Origin: Cryphonectria parasitica EP155
Taxonomy: Eukaryota; Ascomycota; Sordariomycetes; Diaporthales; Cryphonectriaceae
Length of the DNA stretch: 64,000 bases
Reading direction: 5' to 3'
Assembly (NCBI RefSeq): GCF_011745365.1
Contig: NW_024468913.1
Span: 3,286,001 to 3,350,000, forward strand
Part shown: positions 58,794-64,000 of the stretch, in pieces
Numbering within the stretch: position 1 is the stretch's first letter
Layout of the letters: the number at the start of each line of letters is the position of its first letter
Translations under genes and position numbers: made by a program
Notes under the pieces: generated by a model
What the model saw: only the letters and a program-made list of their open reading frames with translations
Database searches by the model: none
What the model was told of the DNA's origin: nothing

Positions 58794-61700
58794 ATGGCGA
58801 GTCTCGTCAATGAGCATGACCAGCCGCAGTGCCCATTTTCAGGCATGGATCGAAACAAGCTGGAGGACATACCTCGACCACCAACCAAGTATTTCGGTCT
58901 CCTGGGACATCTTCCTGAGATTGATCGGGACTTTCCCGTCAGCTCTCTCTGGAGGCTCATGGACAACCATGGCCCAATCTTCGAGGTTGACCTCCAGGGT
59001 CGCAGGGTCCTCGTAGGCAATCATGATCTCTTCAGTGAGATGCTGGATGAGGAAACATGGGTCAAGCAGCCGTCCAAGGCTCAGCTAGAGCTGCGAAATC
59101 TGGGTGGCGGTGATGGTCTGGTCACCGCTTTTTCTGGGGAGAAGAATTGGGGTATAGCTAGGCGATTGTTGAATCCGTCATTTGGTATGTTCATGAAAGT
59201 TAATTTCGCTATAGAAATTACTGCGGTCAAGAGAGACGTATTGACAACTGCACAGGCCCACTTGGGTTACGGAACATGTTTGATGATATGTATGTCGAGC
59301 CCACATCTACCTAAGCAGGTTGCAATAGCTGGTTTCCACTGACACATGAAACTTCAAACAGGCTGGAGATCAGCTCTCAACTGGTTCTAATGTGGGATCG
59401 TTACGGCCCCGACAACGAGATTGAGTGCGTCGATGCCTTCACACGACTTACCTTCGACACTATCGGCCTATGTGCATTCAACGTACGCTTCAACGAGTTC
59501 TACATGAGAGAGGTCCACCCTTTTGTCAAGAATCTCTCAGAAGGGCTGATAGAATGTGGGAGGAGGGCCAACCGGCCTCAGTTCCTGAACACATTGCTCT
59601 TCTACCGAGCAGAGAGGGAGCGGCAGGTCAACATGAAGAAGATGCGGGATCTGAGCGATCAGATTGTGCGCGACTGGGAGACAAACCCGAGACCTGGTGC
59701 TGCCTCGACAGACTTCCTGAACGTATTGCTATATGGTGTCGACAAAGAGACTGGGGAGAAGGTACCAACCGAGAACGTCCGGTATCAGATCTCTACCTTC
59801 CTCGCCGCCGGGTACGATACGACAGCCTCATCGCTGAGCTTTGTTTACTATTACCTATGCGACAACCCAGAGTGCCTACGCAAGGCACAACAAGAGGTTG
59901 ATCAAGTTGTCGGCGACAATATCGTCACGATCGACATGCTGCCGAAGCTTGTATATCTCAAGGCATGCATCCAGGAATCATTGCGGCTGAACTCGCCGGT
60001 CAATATTCTCAACCGAGACGCCACCAAGGATACGATCCTGGGCGGAAAGTATCTGATCAACAAGGGTTTGTCTGTTTCATGTCTGCTGCGCCACCTGCAT
60101 CGCGATCCTAAGGTCTGGGGTGACGATGCCGACGAATTCCGCCCCGAGCGCCTGCTCGATGGGGGATTTGAGGCATTGCCTCCTACCGCGTGGAAGCCAG
60201 TATGTCTCCCTCTACCATTTGTGGCCTTTCATGTTGTCAGTTTATTGTGGCTAATATTTATCGTTTCAAATTCGCCAGTTTGGAAATGGCTCCCGAGTAT
60301 GCATCGGCCAAGGTTTTGCCGAGCAAGAAATGCTCATCAATCTTTCACAAGTGCTACAGCGCTTCCATGTACAGAAGGCCGACCCAAGTTATAAGTTGGT
60401 CATCAGAAGCACATTGACGACTAAACCGGCCGATTTCCGAATAAAGGCTCGCCGTAGGCCTGAGAAAAATCTCATGATTGGTATTCCGGGAGGAACTTTT
60501 GCCGAAAGTGTGCCAAACCAGTCGCGTCAGCGTGCAAGAGGTGCCGCTCGCCAGACAGGCGAGGCCAAGCACGTCTGCGTATTCATCGGTGGTAATATGG
60601 GAACCAGTGAAGGTTTAGCCCATGACCTAGCTGAGAAGGCTCCTGAGTATGGACTCGATGTCGACATACGAGATTTGGATGCTGCGGTTGAGGCTTTGCC
60701 GACGGATCGGCCTTGCATCATAATCACAGCCTCGTATGAAGGCAAGCCACCCAGCAATGCTAGAAAATTTGTGGCATGGATTGAGAAACTTGCTGGAGGC
60801 TCTTACAAGTTGCCCCAGGGCACTCGCTACGCCGTCTTCGGCGTCGGAAACAGTGACTGGGCCAGTACACTCCATCGAATCCCAAAGCTGGTTGACAAGA
60901 CGCTGTCCGAAATTGGTGCCGATCGGATCATGGATGCCGGCTACAGCAACGTCAAGCTGGATATTATGGGGCCGTGGGAAGAGTGGTGTGTTCAGCTCTG
61001 CACAAGCCTTTCCGACAACAAGACAGCGGACCAAATCTCTGTTGGCGTGGATGTCACCATCGAAAACTCCCAGGCCACAGGGACGCGTCGTCAGACGCAG
61101 AGCGGCGAGGACTTGAATAATGCAACAGTGCTCTCCAATCGCGAGCTAGCCGATACTTCTGTTGGCGCTGCGAAGCGTCATGTTGAGCTTCGTCTTCCTC
61201 CCGGTTGCAACTTTGTCTCAGGTGACTACTTGGTGATCCAAGGACGGAGCCCAGAAGAGACAGTGAGGCGAGTGCTGGCAAGATTCAATCTTGAACGACA
61301 CGACATGATGACCGTCAAGTCCAGCAAGAAACCATTTCTCCCGGCGCACCCAACAGCCGTGGGTCACTTCTTGTCCACGAGCGTTGAGCTTGCCACGCCC
61401 ATCACCAGGCGACAGCTCTCGACACTTGCCCAGTGGGCGGAGCAGGGCAGCTCTGAGCTGAAGAGTCTACTCAATATGCAGAAAGAAACAGTCTATGAGA
61501 CTCTTCTGGAGAAACGATACTCCATCCTTGATGTGCTCGAGGAGGTTCCTGGACTGCCGCTTCCGTATGGGGTCTATATTGACCTCCTCTTGCCATTGAC
61601 TCCTCGCCAATATTCCATCTCTTCACCACCACCATCACCACTGAAAGACGACAAAGAAACTGGCGTCATCGCCAGCGTAACTTTTGACGTCCTCGAAGCA

Positions 61701-62420
61701 CCTGCGACCAGTGGTCATGGCGCATTTCGCGGCGTCGTGAGCACCCATCTCTCAGCCTGCAGGCCCGGAGACCGTGTTCAATGTGTCGTGCGTCCGAACA
61801 CGATCGGATTCCGCCTCCCGTCTGATCCTGAAATTCCCATCATCATGTTGGCCGCAGGAACAGGTATTGCGCCGGTATGAAACAAACACTTTCCTTCTTC
61901 TCGTCGTACCCGTCTATCGAGGCTGGGGAAGACATAAAAAACATTTTTGTTCTCCCTCTCTCCCTTTCCGCCCTTTATTGCTGACGATTTTACCGTGTAG
62001 ATTCGGGCCTTCATTGCAGAACGTGCCGCCATCAAGAAAACAGGCGTACAGAAGATGGGACCCGCGTTGCTCTTTTTCGGCTGCCGCCATCGTGAGAAAG
62101 ACTACATCTACCGCTCTGATCTCGAGGAATGGGGAAAACAGGGCGTGGTGGAAGTGGTTCCGTGCTTCTCCAAGCCTGGCGACGGTCAGCAGGGGCGACA
62201 CGTTCCCGATGCGCTTTGGGATGATCGAGTCCGCGTCTGGAATATGCTCCAAGGGGGAGGCAAGGTCTACGTCTGTGGTAGTGCAGCCAAGCTAGGAAGA
62301 AGCTCAGCAGATGTATTGAAACGCATCTGGGCCGATCAGACAGGGAAGAATGAGATTGAAGCGGATGAGTGGCTTGATGAATGCAAGACAGCTGGATCGT
62401 ATGTGAGGGACGTCTACTGA
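58794..62420 (+). CDS. Self-sufficient P450-reductase fusion (CYP505 / P450foxy type)
   Basis: Single-chain monooxygenase with haem, FMN and FAD/NADPH domains; relatives hydroxylate fatty acids or act in polyketide pathways such as fumonisin (Fum6). Exons: 58794-59184, 59256-59289 (34 nt), 59362-60199, 60279-61874 and 62001-62420; phases agree, 1092 residues (P450foxy is about 1066). No membrane anchor, as for this family. Haem part: AGYDTT (291-296; usual form AGHETT), ESLR (347-350), and FGNGSRVCIGQGFAEQE with Cys429. Reductase part: FMN loop VFIGGNMGTSE (522-532, where the usual form is GSNTGT), ITASYEGKPP, FAD site RQYSISSPP, NADPH loop AGTGIAPIRAF and VYVCGSAAKLG. The start is the first ATG, in CAATCATGG context. 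No stop or frameshift interrupts it. Confidence 0.95.
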
Positions 62421-63184
62421 GTTTCGGCTTGGTTCTGGCTTGAGTCCTTTTATTCTTTTACAATGACCTGTTCATTATTTTGCTGAAATCACGTAGACGA
62501 TTTGCAGATAATGGTTTCTTATCTACTAAGTACATACTTACTTCGTCAATTGGTCTCCGAACTTCCACATGTGTTCTCTGTCTTGAAATTCTACTTGTCA
62601 CCTGTTCACCAGCTGCACTTAACATGGTATCTCACGTTTGAGCGATTATCGGTTACTTCTGTTCCTCCAAATGAGTGCTAGTTATAGTGTATTCACGTTC
62701 CTTGAAACCTCTTGAGATAGTAATAGCCATGTTCAGACGGGTCCGCCATGGTCTCAACCAAGGCCAAGGAATTCAGTAATGATGCTTGTGAGCCAGGAAC
62801 ATTCGGCGACTTGGCCAGAATTCTCATGAGATAAGGCTTGGATCACAGACGCGACATTTTCGGTGCCTTTATGTATTTCGCGCAGAGGCGTCTGTCTATT
62901 CGGCGCGCCGATAATCCATTTTCATCGCCAGCGCAAGTAATCACTTGAAGATTCTACTTGCATCCGGATGTAACTTTTGTGGCTGATCGGGTGACGGACG
63001 ACGTTTAATAGATCGACAAGCCTTGGCTATGATCAGCAAATACAGCAGCGACATTACCAGAAGAAATCTATAATATAGAGATGAAGTGGTGGTCATTTAA
63101 CGAACCAAAGTGTTTCAGCACTCATCTCTACTCAGGCCACAACAGCATCATCTCCGACATAACAGTCATAATACAACACCCGTC
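62421..63184. other. Spacer between the P450-reductase and MDR genes
   Basis: 764 bases with no coding frame. Contains a TATAATATAG stretch near 63069-63078 that could be a promoter element for the next gene. Confidence 0.5.
63069..63078 (+). promoter_or_regulatory. Possible TATA element of the MDR gene
   Basis: TATAATATAG about 110 bases before the start codon at 63185. Sequence and spacing only. Confidence 0.3.
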
Positions 63185-64000
63185 ATGGGCGCCAGCACGC
63201 TCCCCAGTCAGCAAACAGCCCTCGTTGTCCAGGGACCCGGAAAGCTCGCCGTTCAACATGATGTCTCGGTCCCAGCCTTGAGAGACGACGGAGCCATCAT
63301 CAAAGTCGCTGCTGTGGCCATTAACCCAGTAGACGCCAAAATCCTCGACTTCAGTCCCGCAATAGGTGCAGTTCATGGACACGACTTCGCAGGCACCATC
63401 GTCGCTGTGGGCCCCAATGCGCCGAGTTACCTGGCCGTGGGAGACCGCGTGGCCAGCACAGTGCACGGGAATAACGCCATGGAGCCCGGGGTTGGAGCCT
63501 TTTCCGAGTATGTTGCGTCAGATGGGGGTCTTCTGCTCAAGATTCCTGATAGTATGAGCTTTGAGGAGGCGGCAACTATCGGCATTGGCTTGGGCACGGC
63601 GCTCTTGTGCATCTTCCGCGAGCTGGAGCTGCCGGGTCCTCTGTATCCACGCGATCCCTCCAGGGCTGAGGATTTCATCTTGATTGCGGGTGGAAGCACG
63701 GCTACCGGCACTCGTACGATCCAATTGCTGAAGCTGTAAGTCGCTGCTGACTCCTTTTATTTCCCCCCTGGTAATCAGCTAATAGCAGGTGTCTCACAGG
63801 ATGGGGCTGCGCGTCCTAACTACTTGTTCTCCGCCCAACTATGACCTGGCACTGAAGTTCGGCGCTGAAAAGGTCTTTGACTACCACAGTCCCACCTGCG
63901 CCGTCGATATCCGTTCCTATACGGGTAACGCTTTGGCCTATGCCATAGATTGCGTCTCGCAGGCAGACACAACCCAATTATGCTATGCAGCTATTGGACG
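63185..64000 (+). CDS. Zinc-free medium-chain dehydrogenase/trans-enoyl reductase-like protein (partial)
   Basis: NADPH-dependent oxidoreductase of the quinone oxidoreductase branch of the MDR superfamily; many fungal members are trans-acting enoyl reductases of polyketide clusters. Exon 1 is 63185-63735 (GTAAGT donor) and exon 2 begins at 63800 and runs off the end. Start MGASTLPSQQTALVV is the first ATG; the frame is open upstream but has only a GTG there. Seen: the GroES-like N-terminal domain with INPVDAKI, GHDFAGTIVAVG and GDRVAS, then the Rossmann motif GGSTATGTRTIQLLKL split by the intron, then FGAEKVFDYH. No structural zinc cysteine cluster is visible, as in enoyl-reductase types. About 250 residues are present of an expected 350-370. 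It follows the CYP505 gene by 765 bases on the same strand. Confidence 0.88.

Overview
The window is nuclear DNA from a filamentous ascomycete, probably a Sordariomycete-type Pezizomycotina. The evidence is many short introns (about 50-140 nt) with GTATGT/GTAAGT donors and CTGAC-type branch points, spacious non-operonic genes on both strands, and the protein set: fungal Mediator Med16, Trs65, Sld3, an Ssk2-type MAPKKK and a CYP505-type P450-reductase fusion. No species is claimed. I rebuilt gene models by hand by finding splice sites that join reading frames in phase; every full model listed is a whole number of codons.

Layout. 0-10.6 kb holds housekeeping genes: the 3' end of an unidentified gene, riboflavin synthase (-), cysteinyl-tRNA synthetase (+), a doubtful small gene (-), a GNAT acetyltransferase (+) and Mediator subunit Med16 (-). 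11.7-13.7 kb is a six-exon microsomal P450 (+). 15.4-24.6 kb holds a convergent pair of chromatin genes, an Hst3/Hst4-type sirtuin (+) and the Chd1 remodeller (-). 27.3-29.7 kb is the ABC protein Rli1/ABCE1 (+) in ten exons. 31.2-36.5 kb is a divergent pair, the U1 snRNP factor Prp40 (-) and TRAPPII subunit Trs65 (+). 37.2-46.2 kb is another divergent pair, replication initiation factor Sld3 (-) and the HOG-pathway MAPKKK (+).

From 46 kb on the window becomes more accessory: long gene-free stretches rich in microsatellites and poly-C/G tracts, a second P450 (+), a SANT/Myb-like protein of unknown role (-), an MFS transporter that has lost its N-terminal third (+), a CYP505-type P450-reductase fusion (+) and the start of a medium-chain dehydrogenase/enoyl-reductase that runs off the end (+). 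The last three, on one strand, look like the edge of a secondary-metabolite or detoxification cluster continuing past 64 kb.

The core genes cover vitamin B2 synthesis, translation and ribosome recycling (CysRS, Rli1), transcription and chromatin (Med16, Chd1, sirtuin), splicing (Prp40), trafficking (Trs65), replication (Sld3) and osmostress signalling. They are neighbours but not one pathway. I found no rRNA, tRNA, CRISPR array or intact transposon. The most notable details are a 12-nt microexon next to a GC-AG intron in RLI1 that supplies an iron-sulfur cysteine, the repeated poly-C/G runs in introns and spacers, and the truncated-MFS/CYP505/MDR edge.
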